A DNA stretch of 64,000 nucleotides from Bacteroides ovatus (GCF_001314995.1 NZ_CP012938.1:1116001-1180000); one strand, 5' to 3'. Shown: positions 10,605-19,869, counted from the first letter of the stretch. Notes: a model not told the origin generated them from the sequence alone. Numbers and translations: made by a program.

Positions 10605-10709
10605 TTCAGACAGAAGAACATAAGAACAAAAAATAAAATAGCAGTTAAATAAACAACAGAAATAATTTTCAAAGCGCAGCATTTATGTTCTTTTGTTCTT
10701 ATGTCTGAA
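10605..10709. terminator. Inverted repeat between convergent aspD and the TonB-receptor-like gene
   Basis: The left arm (10605-10631, containing GAACATAAGAACAAAA) pairs with the right arm (10691-10709, TTTTGTTCTTATGTCTGAA), with a 7-base bulge in the left arm. It occupies the 175-bp gap between two converging genes and probably ends transcription from both sides. Confidence 0.55.
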
Positions 10710-10746
10710 ATTTTTCTCGCTCTTATGTCTAAAAATTAATTAGCGT

Positions 10747-12855
10747 TTATTTAAAACGGGAGGTATCTACTTCTTCCCTTTTCTTCTCTTTGTATCCCCC
10801 AAACTTATAGTTAAACGAAACGCCGAATGTACGGGTGGTCCGCATATAATGGTTCTTTACATTCTGCAATCCGTAGCGAACTTGTGTCGAAACGGTAGAA
10901 GTGTTGAATATATCATCACACTTCAAGGTTAGTTGTGCTTTTCCTTTTGCAAAGGTGTAACGAAGTGCCGCATCCAGGTTTCCCGAACGGGGAAGATCGA
11001 AAATACCCTGGATGGCTCTATTTTGATAGAATCCGGTCAAAGTGAATTTTAAGTCGGGTTTTGTGGAAAGGGTAAAGGTGTTGTTCATCGTCAACACAAA
11101 TGTATATAGTTTACGGTCAAACGGGATATCCCAAAAATCACTGTCTTTTTGGCGATAGCGAAAGCCGATGGCTGTAATACGGGAGTCCAGCCATTTTTTT
11201 ACCTTGAAGGGAACTGTCATCATTAATCCGGCCTGCGATGAAAAATCAAAGTTGAAGAGCTTGTAAATCTCCACCAAACGTTCAGGTGACTGGTAAAGGG
11301 TTTGCATTTCGTTGTTTTTTGTATAGCTATAAAAGGCAGAAAAGACGTACTTGCTTTTCAATATATAAGTGAAACTCGTTTCATAGTTCGTTGCAGGTTT
11401 AAGATAGGGATTACCTTGAATTTCAGAATAGGCTCCCATGTAAGAAATAGAGTTCTGCACGCTCCAGTATTCAGGATATTCCTTATCACTACTCAATGAG
11501 AGTTGCAGGACATGTCCGGCGGCAGGCATATAAGTCAGATTAGCTACCGGATAGAGGCTCCATCCATTCCAGATATCTGTATGATATTGCTCTGCTGCCA
11601 GGGAAACATCGGCCGAGAGTTTATCGCCAAAGCTCTTATTCAGTCCTGCATAAACATTCAGGGTTTGTTCGCGACGGCGGGAGGCCATATTATTATCCGG
11701 CAGTAAGTGGTCTGTTTCAGGATCGTAATATTTCTGGTAACTATGGTCTAAGGCGGTCGTGTAAGCCATACCATAATTCAATCCCCACCCTTTGCCTAAG
11801 GTATGTTCTTGCCCGGCATAAAAACGCCATTGATTGATTTGTTGTTTATCGCGGCTTAAGAAATTCATTGTCTCTGTTCCCATCGTGCTATATAATAATT
11901 GGCTGCCGGGAGAATGATAGGATGTAAATGCCACTCCAGCTTTCAGCCCGAAAGGGGTTTGATAATCTAACTTTGCGTTATGGAGCTGGCTGTCTCCCTG
12001 TGAATCGGTAACAGAGTTTTGCGCACCGGTAGCTATGGAATAATGTTTGGAATCGGTAAAAGCTGTTGTGTAGACCAGGCTTAACAGATGATCTTCTGCT
12101 AGAGAGTAATCCATTCCGAGACGTATCTGATGACTGTTGGTACGGGAAGTCATTATTTCATCCATATCCATCTGATGCGCTGAACCATCGGCTAATGTGT
12201 GAAGTGCTTCTTTCTCCGTAATCCTTCGGTCACGATCATAAGAGTAAGAGTAAAGAAGATCTGCAGAGAATTTACGTCCGGAGTACAGAAGACTTCCACG
12301 TTCTGCCAAAGATTCGTAGTGATGTTGGTTAAAAGCTGTATAGAGTTCTCCTTGAAGGGAAGATGCTTGTCCTGTGCCGGGTGCTAATATCAGGTTAATC
12401 ATCGGTCCGCGTACCTGATAGCGTGCCGGAGCGGAATACATCACTTCCGCCTTTTCAATCCGGCTGACAGGAATCGATTTTAATAAAGCATCCAATTGTT
12501 CGGCAGACAGAGTGGTCACTTTTCCGTTGATGACAACAGTTACCTCCTGTCCTCCCAACATCAGACTATTATTCATATTTACTATACCCGGAAGATTTTT
12601 CACAACATCATAGGCATTATCCACAGGCAGGTTGCCCACCAGTCTCGGCACGTCATACACGAGTTTGCCTTGTTCGGCTTTCACGATAGGGCGTTCACCT
12701 ATAATCATCACTTCGGGCAGTTCCTGAAACAAACTATCCATATAACCTATATTCTTGATACTGTCGACAGGTTCCTGTGACTGTTGTCCGACTTGTGCTG
12801 TAGCGGATATCCACACACATAGAAGAGACATAAATAGTAAATTAATCCGTTTCAT
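10747..12855 (-). CDS. TonB-dependent-receptor-like outer membrane beta-barrel protein
   Basis: About 702 residues from the ATG at 12855, chosen over 12882 because it gives a clean signal peptide (MKRINLLFMSLLCVWISATAQ). Residues about 40-150 form a plug-like domain (VYDVPRLVGNLPVDNAYDVVKNLPGI...VTVVINGK...IPVSRIEKAEVMYSAPARY); the remainder is beta-barrel. It matches the outer-membrane-beta-barrel family 3 type rather than SusC: no N-terminal carboxypeptidase-like domain is seen and no SusD is nearby. It diverges from a two-component system at 12988, which may control it. Ligand unknown. Confidence 0.82.
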   Translation of the reverse strand: MKRINLLFMSLLCVWISATAQVGQQSQEPVDSIKNIGYMDSLFQELPEVMIIGERPIVKAEQGKLVYDVPRLVGNLPVDNAYDVVKNLPGIVNMNNSLMLGGQEVTVVINGKVTTLSAEQLDALLKSIPVSRIEKAEVMYSAPARYQVRGPMINLILAPGTGQASSLQGELYTAFNQHHYESLAERGSLLYSGRKFSADLLYSYSYDRDRRITEKEALHTLADGSAHQMDMDEIMTSRTNSHQIRLGMDYSLAEDHLLSLVYTTAFTDSKHYSIATGAQNSVTDSQGDSQLHNAKLDYQTPFGLKAGVAFTSYHSPGSQLLYSTMGTETMNFLSRDKQQINQWRFYAGQEHTLGKGWGLNYGMAYTTALDHSYQKYYDPETDHLLPDNNMASRRREQTLNVYAGLNKSFGDKLSADVSLAAEQYHTDIWNGWSLYPVANLTYMPAAGHVLQLSLSSDKEYPEYWSVQNSISYMGAYSEIQGNPYLKPATNYETSFTYILKSKYVFSAFYSYTKNNEMQTLYQSPERLVEIYKLFNFDFSSQAGLMMTVPFKVKKWLDSRITAIGFRYRQKDSDFWDIPFDRKLYTFVLTMNNTFTLSTKPDLKFTLTGFYQNRAIQGIFDLPRSGNLDAALRYTFAKGKAQLTLKCDDIFNTSTVSTQVRYGLQNVKNHYMRTTRTFGVSFNYKFGGYKEKKREEVDTSRFK

Positions 12856-12974
12856 TTCGTCTTTATTTTTGGAATACGACAAAATACGGTAGAAAAAATG
12901 GAAATTTGCGTTATCACTGGCTTATCTAGTGTTATTTAGTCTTATCAAAGAGAAGAATAAGAATAGTTTCCTAT

Positions 12975-12982
12975 TATCTTTG
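12975..12982 (+). promoter_or_regulatory. Promoter box abutting the kinase start codon
   Basis: TATCTTTG lies only 5 bp before the ATG at 12988. If transcription starts about 7 bp after the centre of this box, as usual in Bacteroides, the mRNA would start at or within a base or two of the ATG (leaderless). Confidence 0.6.
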
Positions 12983-12987
12983 TCAGT

Positions 12988-14505
12988 ATGAAATTACCAC
13001 TAAAACATATTGTCATACTGGTTATCTGCTCATTAATCGGAATCTTTGTTTATCAAGCTTATTGGTTGACAGGGCTTTACCGGTCTATGAAGATGGAAAT
13101 GGAGAGCAATATCAGAGATGCGATGCGGACGAGTGACTTTAACGAGGTCGTGCTCCGGGTAAATGATTTGCAAAAAGATAATGTGGAACACGGTTCGCTG
13201 ACGGTATCAGCCGGATATGATGCGGACGGCAATTCATTAGTGACTAAACAAACGATTTCTTATACGGATAGTAGCCGTCAGGATACGATACACTCCCGGA
13301 CAGAAACTACTACGGATACGGTAAAGGCCGTTGGTAACGCTCCGGAAGATTCTACACCTGTTGCAAGTAGCGAGAACGGGCTGGATGTGTTATTGAAAAA
13401 GCAAGATTCGCTAAAGGAGCTGTTAATGAGTATTCAGCAGGGTATTCATTCGGGTGTGGACACTTATATAGATGTCAACCTGCAGCGATATGACAGTTTG
13501 CTCACCCATGTGATGAAAGAGCATAATCTCTCTATTCCTCATCACACTCTTTTGATTTATACCGGAATCAGTGCCGATTCTTCCATTGTATATACCGATA
13601 CATTAGGTATTGCGGGAGATAGCAGTTATATTCCCAGTCCCAAGGCAATCCGCTATGACTATGAATTTAATATGCATCACAGCCAACGCTACCAACTGGT
13701 GTTCGAGCCGATCAATTCATTGGTGTTAAAGCAGATGACAGGTATTCTGGTCACTTCATTTGTAATTCTTCTGATTCTCGGATTCTCTTTCTGGTTCCTT
13801 ATCCGGACGCTTCTGAAACAGAAAACGCTGGATGAAATGAAAAGTGATTTTACCAATAATATCACGCACGAATTAAAGACTCCCATTGCCGTAGCCTATG
13901 CGGCTAATGACGCATTACTGAACTTTAACCAGGCGGAAGAGAAAAGCAAGCGCGACCAGTATCTACGCATCAGTCAGGAGCAGTTGCAAAGGCTTAGCGG
14001 GCTGGTGGAACAGATTTTATCCATGGGAATGGAGCGTCGCAAAACGTTTCGTTTGCATCCGGAGGAAATCAACCTGAAGGAGTTGATTACTCCGCTCATG
14101 GAGCAGCACCAGCTAAAAGCGGACAAGCCTGTACATATCGAATTGGATATTCAACCGGAAACGCTTGTCATTGTAGCCGACCGTACGCATTTCAGCAACA
14201 TCATCAGTAACCTGATAGATAATGCAGTGAAATACTCGAAAGAGGAAGCCGAATTGTCTATTTCCTGCCGACAGACTGGGGGGACAGTAACCGTCAGCGT
14301 TACCGACCGGGGAATCGGGATTCCACTTGATAAACAAAAGCACATATTTGATAAATTCTACCGGGTCCCGACGGGTAATCTTCATAATATAAAAGGTTAC
14401 GGACTAGGACTGTTCTATGTCAAGAGTATGGTCGAAAAACATGGAGGAACTATCACCGTAAAAAGTGAACCGGACAAAGGAAGCACTTTTACCATTACTT
14501 TATAA
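12988..14505 (+). CDS. Sensor histidine kinase
   Basis: 505 residues: TM1 (about 8-28), a periplasmic sensor region (about 29-247) with a low-complexity Thr/Asp-rich portion, TM2 (about 250-272), then HisKA with the phospho-acceptor in NNITHELKTPIAVA (about residue 294), and HATPase_c with N box NIISNLIDNAVKYS, G1 DRGIGIP and G2 GYGLGLFYVK. Paired 12 bp upstream of its response regulator. Membrane topology is the classic RprX/EnvZ-like arrangement; the signal is not evident. Next to outer membrane genes, so envelope sensing is a reasonable inference. Confidence 0.93.
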   Translation: MKLPLKHIVILVICSLIGIFVYQAYWLTGLYRSMKMEMESNIRDAMRTSDFNEVVLRVNDLQKDNVEHGSLTVSAGYDADGNSLVTKQTISYTDSSRQDTIHSRTETTTDTVKAVGNAPEDSTPVASSENGLDVLLKKQDSLKELLMSIQQGIHSGVDTYIDVNLQRYDSLLTHVMKEHNLSIPHHTLLIYTGISADSSIVYTDTLGIAGDSSYIPSPKAIRYDYEFNMHHSQRYQLVFEPINSLVLKQMTGILVTSFVILLILGFSFWFLIRTLLKQKTLDEMKSDFTNNITHELKTPIAVAYAANDALLNFNQAEEKSKRDQYLRISQEQLQRLSGLVEQILSMGMERRKTFRLHPEEINLKELITPLMEQHQLKADKPVHIELDIQPETLVIVADRTHFSNIISNLIDNAVKYSKEEAELSISCRQTGGTVTVSVTDRGIGIPLDKQKHIFDKFYRVPTGNLHNIKGYGLGLFYVKSMVEKHGGTITVKSEPDKGSTFTITL

Positions 14506-14517
14506 ACCCATAAAATC

Positions 14518-15213
14518 ATGAGTAAAAACAAAATTACCGTATTACTGGTAGAAGACGAACAGACGCTCGCCATGATTATCAAGGATACACTTGAAGAAAA
14601 TGATTTTATCATTCATACGGCGAATGACGGTGAGGAAGGACTAAGCCTTTTCTTCGAACTTCATCCGGATGTACTTGTAGCCGATGTGATGATGCCGAAA
14701 ATGGATGGCTTTGAAATGGTACGTCGCATCCGCCAGACGGATAAACAGACTCCTGTCTTATTCCTGACTGCCCGTTCGGCCATCAATGATGTGGTGGAGG
14801 GGTTTGAACTCGGAGCGAATGATTACCTGAAAAAACCTTTCGGTATACAAGAGCTGATTATCCGAATCAAAGCACTGATGGGAAAGGCTTTTCTCTTCAC
14901 AGAGAATAAGGTTGCCAATCATTTTGAGATAGGAAGTTATCTGTTTGATCCTGTTGCACAAACTTTATTACACGCAGGAACGAGACAGGAACTCTCTCAT
15001 CGTGAATCGGAAATCTTGAAACGGCTTTGCGAAAACCGGAATCAGGTGGTCAACACGCAGGATGTCTTGCTCGAACTTTGGGGAGACGACAGTTTTTTCA
15101 ATTCCCGAAGCTTGCATGTGTTCATTACCAAATTGCGGCATAAACTCTCGCAAGATGAACAGATACGTATTGTCAATGTACGGGGAATCGGTTATAAACT
15201 GATTGTCAACTAA
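14518..15213 (+). CDS. OmpR-family response regulator
   Basis: 231 residues: a receiver domain (acidic EDE near residue 13, phospho-acceptor Asp in VLVADVMMPKMDGF at about 54, Lys in YLKKPFG at about 104) and a C-terminal winged helix (about 130-231; LSHRESEILKRL, NSRSLHVFITKLRHKL, VRGIGYKL). Cognate to the kinase just upstream. Likely targets are the flanking outer membrane and exported genes, but no operator could be identified with confidence. Confidence 0.94.
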   Translation: MSKNKITVLLVEDEQTLAMIIKDTLEENDFIIHTANDGEEGLSLFFELHPDVLVADVMMPKMDGFEMVRRIRQTDKQTPVLFLTARSAINDVVEGFELGANDYLKKPFGIQELIIRIKALMGKAFLFTENKVANHFEIGSYLFDPVAQTLLHAGTRQELSHRESEILKRLCENRNQVVNTQDVLLELWGDDSFFNSRSLHVFITKLRHKLSQDEQIRIVNVRGIGYKLIVN

Positions 15214-15236
15214 ACTCTTTAACACCGCAAAGTGCC

Positions 15237-16010
15237 ATGAATAAAAGACAGTTCACAGGATTTATGTTTTTACTTTGTACCTGTACCGCATTTGCGCAAC
15301 AGGTGGAAGTAAAAAAGGATAGCATCGGCCGTGCGGTTCTTCTGCCACCGGAGCAAAAGCAGCCATTAAATATGGATAAGGAGGGCTTCATCTTACCCGA
15401 TATGAATATAACGCCGAACGACAGGAAGCCAACCATTCAAACGGATAGCATGACGCTTCATATATCTCCTCCCGAATTTATGGATACTCCCTGGCCTACT
15501 CCCAGACTGGGTACTTCTTTCGATCCCTTCAGCCGTGACTATAATCGGTCGGATATTTTCGGGATCAATGCTAACAGCTATTTAAGTACGTATAGTTTGC
15601 ATAATACGTATCCTACCATGGGGACGCATATTCAGGTAGGTGCCATTTATACGTATGCCCCTAATGAACGATGGGAGCTTTCAGGTGGGCTGTTCAGTGC
15701 CAAGTACACAATGCCTTCTTTCCAACATGGTGCCAGAAATGATTTTGGTTTTAGCGGTTCGGCCGCTTACCGGATTAATAAATTTCTGCGTATACGGGCT
15801 TTCGGCGAATATTCTGTGAATGGCGAACGAAATGCTTCGCAGGGATATCTCACTCCTATCTATCCGCAAAGCGGTTATGGCATGATGCTTGAAATCAAGT
15901 TCAACGATTATATCGAACTCCATGGAGGTATGGAACGCTCATACAACCCGATGAAAAGGAAATGGGAGACGGCTCCTGTCGTTTATCCGGTGATTAAATT
16001 GAAAAGATAA
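15237..16010 (+). CDS. Exported beta-rich protein of unknown function
   Basis: 257 residues with a signal peptide (MNKRQFTGFMFLLCTCTAFA-QQ). The mature N terminus is Pro-rich and probably extended; the C-terminal half has porin-like alternating strands (VGAIYTYAPNERWELSGGLF, FLRIRAFGEYSV, YGMMLEIKFNDYIELHGGM). It begins 23 bp after the response regulator, so it is probably in the same operon. No family recognised; a small outer membrane barrel or barrel-associated protein is the best guess. Confidence 0.7.
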   Translation: MNKRQFTGFMFLLCTCTAFAQQVEVKKDSIGRAVLLPPEQKQPLNMDKEGFILPDMNITPNDRKPTIQTDSMTLHISPPEFMDTPWPTPRLGTSFDPFSRDYNRSDIFGINANSYLSTYSLHNTYPTMGTHIQVGAIYTYAPNERWELSGGLFSAKYTMPSFQHGARNDFGFSGSAAYRINKFLRIRAFGEYSVNGERNASQGYLTPIYPQSGYGMMLEIKFNDYIELHGGMERSYNPMKRKWETAPVVYPVIKLKR

Positions 16011-16091
16011 GTTTTTTTCTAAGAAAACATAACGGAAGCGGATAGTCAGGTGGAAATTATCTATCTTTGTGGTAAATCAACCTTTACGAAG

Positions 16092-16640
16092 ATGAAAAAA
16101 CTGATTCTATTTCTTTCGCTGATATTATCGGTCGGTTTTGCATCCGCACAGTCGGAAATTCCTTCCGATAGTATTCGTCGTGCTCCATCTACCAATATCA
16201 AAGAGTTTGGTGGTTTTCTGCTGGATATGGGGTTAATGAACGTAGCAACTCCCGAACTTCCCAAGTTTAATTTAGATATGCCTAATATGACGAAAGATTA
16301 TAATCAGCTCTTTCGTTTAAACACGGATATTACCTATTCTCAAGGATTCACCGACTCTTTTTCTTCGTCTTCTTACTCCGGGTTTGCCGGTTTTGGATAC
16401 GGATATGGTTGGGGATTGTCTTCTTCTCCACAGTTTATGCAGATGGGATCTTTCAAACTGAAAAACGGAATGAGAATCAATACTTACGGAGATTACAACA
16501 AGGATGGCTGGCGGGTGCCTAACCGTAGCGCTATGCCTTGGGAAAGGAATAATTTCCGGGGAGCGTTCGAACTGAAATCTGCCAATGGTAATTTCGGAAT
16601 ACGAATTGAGGTGCAGCAAGGAAGAAATGTTCCTTATTAA
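16092..16640 (+). CDS. Small exported protein of unknown function
   Basis: 182 residues from the ATG at 16092, preferred over 16050 because it starts the signal peptide MKKLILFLSLILSVGFASAQ. A TATCTTTG -7 box about 30 bp upstream (around 16062) supports a separate promoter and the later start. The mature protein has a Ser/Gly/Tyr-rich centre (SSSSYSGFAGFGYGYGWG) and C-terminal strands (MRINTYGDYNKDGW, FGIRIEVQQG). It shares its shape with the preceding exported protein; function unknown. Confidence 0.65.
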   Translation: MKKLILFLSLILSVGFASAQSEIPSDSIRRAPSTNIKEFGGFLLDMGLMNVATPELPKFNLDMPNMTKDYNQLFRLNTDITYSQGFTDSFSSSSYSGFAGFGYGYGWGLSSSPQFMQMGSFKLKNGMRINTYGDYNKDGWRVPNRSAMPWERNNFRGAFELKSANGNFGIRIEVQQGRNVPY

Positions 16641-16647
16641 ATAATAA

Positions 16648-16733
16648 TTAGGCACGGATTACACGTATGTCACGGTCTTTAGGGTTATCATTGCTGAAAA
16701 ATAACCGCGTTAATCCGTGTAATCCGTGCCTAA
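16648..16733. repeat. Intergenic inverted repeat (AATCCGTG type)
   Basis: TTAGGCACGGATTACACG (16648-16665) pairs perfectly with its reverse complement at 16716-16733, 50 bp apart. TAATCCGTG also occurs twice in tandem in the right arm. This kind of palindrome, between two converging genes, is a recurring intergenic form in Bacteroides and probably acts as a terminator or 3' stabiliser. Confidence 0.6.
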
Positions 16734-16779
16734 AAAATAGCAATTAATTAGTGGCAGGTACTTATTAAAATCAGGAAAA

Positions 16780-17787
16780 TCAGAAGGCTTTGTCTGCCGC
16801 ACTGATTGCATTGGCTATACGGTCACACCACGAATCAAATTCCGGATCGGGTGTTTGAGTTTCCGGATGAGAAAGCATATAATGTACAGCTTGCCGCAAT
16901 CCGTCCGCCATAGAGATATGGCATATAAAATCTGGGACGAGCCGCTTTATCTTCGAATTATCGAAAACAACCGTAGCCGCTTTATCTCCTAAGAGTTCCC
17001 CCCTGAAATCATAATGATCGCTATGTTTGGCAAGGAAATCGGATGCTACGTGCAATGCGTTCAGAGGTTTGCCTAACGCATCGGCGATTGTCTGGTAAAT
17101 CTGATTCCAAGTCATACTTTCATCGGTAGTGATATGAAAAGCGTTCCCAATGGCATGTGGATTCGCCATCAGTCCGACATAGCCTTTGGCAAAATCTTTG
17201 GAGTGAGTCAGTGTCCACAAAGAGGAGCCATCACCGGGAATAATGACAGGTTTTCCGTCAAGAATCCGTTTGAGAATCTGCCAGTTTCCCTTATCTCCAT
17301 GTACGGCTACGGGAGGTTTGGTTCCGTTATAGGTATGGCTGGGACGAACGATGGTCACCGGAAAGCCACTTGTCCGGTAGGCTGACATCAATACTTCTTC
17401 CGCTTCTATCTTGTTTCTGGAATACTGCCAGTAGGGATTGACCAGAGGGGTGCTTTCGGTAATGCGATAATCGGTTAATGGCTTTTGATAGGCAGAGGCA
17501 CTGCTGATAAAGATGTATTGCCGCGTTTTATTCTGAAACAGGCGGATATCACGCTTTACGTCTTCTGCCGTATAACCGATGAATTGCGCAACCACATCGT
17601 AATGTTCAAGTGCGATGGCTTTTGCCACAGCTTCTTCATCATTAATATCCGCAATGATACTGTGAATTCCTTCCGGCATTTTTTTTGAGCCGCGGTTAAG
17701 GAGAGTAATCTCCCACCCTCTCTGTTGCGCCAATGCAACTACATCTGTACTGATAGTACCCGTTCCTCCAATGAATAATGCTTTCAT
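16780..17787 (-). CDS. NAD-dependent epimerase/dehydratase family protein (extended SDR)
   Basis: 335 residues with an N-terminal Rossmann GGTGTISTDV (GxxGxxx, residues 7-16), a catalytic-type YSRNK (about 122-126), and the substrate-side motif VRPSHTYNG. It resembles the sugar-nucleotide epimerase/isoflavone-reductase-like branch; substrate not determinable. It is transcribed away from an AraC-type regulator gene, with 204 bp between them carrying candidate operator repeats, so it may be that regulator's target. Confidence 0.82.
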   Translation of the reverse strand: MKALFIGGTGTISTDVVALAQQRGWEITLLNRGSKKMPEGIHSIIADINDEEAVAKAIALEHYDVVAQFIGYTAEDVKRDIRLFQNKTRQYIFISSASAYQKPLTDYRITESTPLVNPYWQYSRNKIEAEEVLMSAYRTSGFPVTIVRPSHTYNGTKPPVAVHGDKGNWQILKRILDGKPVIIPGDGSSLWTLTHSKDFAKGYVGLMANPHAIGNAFHITTDESMTWNQIYQTIADALGKPLNALHVASDFLAKHSDHYDFRGELLGDKAATVVFDNSKIKRLVPDFICHISMADGLRQAVHYMLSHPETQTPDPEFDSWCDRIANAISAADKAF

Positions 17788-17815
17788 AAAACCTGTTTTT
17801 TTATATTCTCCGGAG

Positions 17816-17823
17816 CAAATATA
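17816..17823 (-). promoter_or_regulatory. Epimerase -7 promoter box
   Basis: Reads TATATTTG on the minus strand, 29 bp upstream of the epimerase start. Confidence 0.55.
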
Positions 17824-17894
17824 TCAATTCCATGACTTACTTCCAGCAATCATTGCCATTTATTTTTCCGCCCGCAAGTTTATGTAGTATACAG

Positions 17895-17952
17895 ATTACT
17901 GATTCTTGTACCCTTATTACTGATTTGAGGTATGAAATAAAAAAGATACCTC
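17895..17952. promoter_or_regulatory. Candidate AraC-type operator
   Basis: ATTACTGATT occurs as a direct repeat at 17895-17904 and 17916-17925, exactly 21 bp apart, the phase used by AraC-family half-sites. An inverted pair GAGGTAT (17927-17933)/ATACCTC (17946-17952) follows, immediately upstream of the -7 box of the first AraC gene. Both sit between the divergent epimerase and regulator. Confidence 0.45.
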
Positions 17953-17961
17953 CAAATGTTT

Positions 17962-17969
17962 TATCTTTG
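17962..17969 (+). promoter_or_regulatory. -7 box of the first AraC-type gene
   Basis: TATCTTTG, 22 bp upstream of the ATG at 17992. Its position also excludes the longer frame that would start at 17956. Confidence 0.65.
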
Positions 17970-17991
17970 TATCAGATTAATAACAAAGCAT

Positions 17992-18894
17992 ATGGATGAA
18001 ATAACAAAAATTGAAACCGTCGATCAGTATGACCAGTTGTTTGGACTGGAGACATTGCACCCTTTAGTTAATGTAATCGACTTCTCAAAAGCTACCAAGT
18101 CGGTTGAGTATATCCGTATGAACATCGGATTCTATTGTCTGTTCCTGAAAGATGCCAAATGCGGGGATCTCACATACGGACGTAAGAATTACGATTATCA
18201 GGAAGGAACGGTTGTCTGTATGGCACCGGGACAAGTGAGCGGAATAGACAACCGTAACCGAACGGCTCCCCGTACCAAGTCGATTGGGGTTTTATTCCAC
18301 CCCGATTTAATCCGTGGAACTTCATTAGGACAGAATATCAAAAACTATACTTTTTTCTCTTACGAGGTAAATGAGGCATTGCATCTTTCAGATCAGGAAA
18401 GAGAAATCGTAACCGATTGCATACATAAAATCCGGCTCGAACTGGAGCATACTATCGACAAGCATAGCAAGCAACTTATCGTACGGAATATCGAACTGCT
18501 ATTGGATTACTGTATGCGTTTCTACGAACGGCAGTTCATTACACGCAATCAGGCGAATAAAGATATAGTCGTTAAATTCGAGCAATTACTGGACGAATAT
18601 TTCCAAAATCAGGTGGCAATGACCGAAGGACTGCCATCCGTGAAATACTTTGCAGACAAGGCATGCCTCTCTCCTAATTATTTCGGGGACCTGATAAAGA
18701 AGGAAACCGGAAAAACTGCACAGGAATATATCCAGTGCCGGATTATCGAACTGGCCAAAGAAAGAATACTGGAAGGTGTTCAAACTGTCAGCCAGGTAGC
18801 TTATGAACTGGGATTTCAATATCCACAGCACTTCAGTCGGTTATTTAAAAAGCATGTCGGCTGCACCCCGAACGAATATAAACAAAAAAACTAG
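17992..18894 (+). CDS. AraC-family transcriptional regulator (copy 1)
   Basis: 300 residues from ATG 17992. N-terminal cupin-like sensor region (about 20-150; LHPLVNVIDFSKA, FHPDLIRGTSLGQNIKNYTFFSY), a helical linker, and a C-terminal double HTH (about 205-300; FADKACLSPNYFGDLIKKETGKTAQEYI and VSQVAYELGFQYPQHFSRLFKKHVG). It is a close paralogue of the gene 30 bp downstream. Probably binds the direct repeats upstream and may control itself and the divergent epimerase; the ligand is unknown. Confidence 0.9.
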   Translation: MDEITKIETVDQYDQLFGLETLHPLVNVIDFSKATKSVEYIRMNIGFYCLFLKDAKCGDLTYGRKNYDYQEGTVVCMAPGQVSGIDNRNRTAPRTKSIGVLFHPDLIRGTSLGQNIKNYTFFSYEVNEALHLSDQEREIVTDCIHKIRLELEHTIDKHSKQLIVRNIELLLDYCMRFYERQFITRNQANKDIVVKFEQLLDEYFQNQVAMTEGLPSVKYFADKACLSPNYFGDLIKKETGKTAQEYIQCRIIELAKERILEGVQTVSQVAYELGFQYPQHFSRLFKKHVGCTPNEYKQKN

Positions 18895-18924
18895 ACGTAT
18901 TTTAGATACAGGAGTCTCAACATC

Positions 18925-19824
18925 ATGGGAGATAAAGTACTCAAAATAGGAACCGTGCATCAATGCAATTGTTGCCTGGGGAGTAAGACACTACACCCGC
19001 TGGTAAGTGTCATCGATCTCTCAAAGGCTGACTTGTCAGCTCATACGGGCATCAAGTTCGACTTTTATACGATTCTATTGAGTGAGTGTAAATGTGAAGC
19101 GTATATGTATGGTCACCAGTATTATGATTTTTCGGATGGTACTTTGCTCTTCCTTAGTCCCGGAGAGTCTATCAATATGAAGGAAAACAGTAAGAATTTT
19201 CCTTCCAAAGGATGGATATTGGCTTTTCATCCCGATCTGATTTGTGGCACTCCGCTCGGACTTAATATACATAACTATACTTTCTTCTCTTATCTGCCTG
19301 AAGAAGCATTACATATATCTTTGCGCGAGAAGCAAATCATTCTGGAGTTTATGGATAAAATAAACCAGGAACTCGAACGTTGCATTGACCGACATAGCAA
19401 GAAGATAGTTTCCAAGTATATAGAACTATTGCTGGATTACTGTATCCGTTTCTACGAACGCCAATTCATTACACGTAATGAAGCGAATAAAACGATTATC
19501 AAACAATTCGATAAAATCATAAATAACCATTTTGAAACGAAACAGGTACCGACTGTCGATATACTTTCACATAAGTATTGTGCGAACCTGCTTCATTTGT
19601 CTCCTGAATATTTCAACGACTTACTGAAGTATGAAACGGGGAAATCATTTAAAGAGTATATCGAGTTCAAACGCTTCGAGATTGCCAAAGATTGGTTGGT
19701 GAATACTGATAAAACAATCAATCAGATAACGCAAGAGCTGGGTTTTCAGAATCCACAGTATTTCAGCCGGTTATTTAAGAAAATCACAGGTTGTTCTCCG
19801 AATGATTTCAGGATACCTAATTGA
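18925..19824 (+). CDS. AraC-family transcriptional regulator (copy 2, tandem paralogue)
   Basis: 299 residues with the same layout as copy 1: sensor region (LHPLVSVIDLSKA, FHPDLICGTPLGLNIHNYTFFSY), the shared linker RFYERQFITRNEANK, and a double HTH (LLHLSPEYFNDLLKYETGKSFKEYI; INQITQELGFQNPQYFSRLFKKITG). The two genes are tandem duplicates that have diverged most in the first 60 residues and in the segment just before the HTH. Only 30 bp separates them, so they are likely co-transcribed. The first residues (GTVHQCNCCLG) are Cys-rich, unlike copy 1. Confidence 0.9.
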   Translation: MGDKVLKIGTVHQCNCCLGSKTLHPLVSVIDLSKADLSAHTGIKFDFYTILLSECKCEAYMYGHQYYDFSDGTLLFLSPGESINMKENSKNFPSKGWILAFHPDLICGTPLGLNIHNYTFFSYLPEEALHISLREKQIILEFMDKINQELERCIDRHSKKIVSKYIELLLDYCIRFYERQFITRNEANKTIIKQFDKIINNHFETKQVPTVDILSHKYCANLLHLSPEYFNDLLKYETGKSFKEYIEFKRFEIAKDWLVNTDKTINQITQELGFQNPQYFSRLFKKITGCSPNDFRIPN

Positions 19825-19869
19825 AAGTATATGTCAAAGGGATTAGAGGAAGATAAAGCAATCAAAAAG

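Noticed and set aside
10726..10740. TGTCTAAAAATTAAT, resembling the twin-palindrome half-site at 56416
   Set aside because: Only the left half matches and it sits at the 3' end of the barrel gene, so a chance match is likely.
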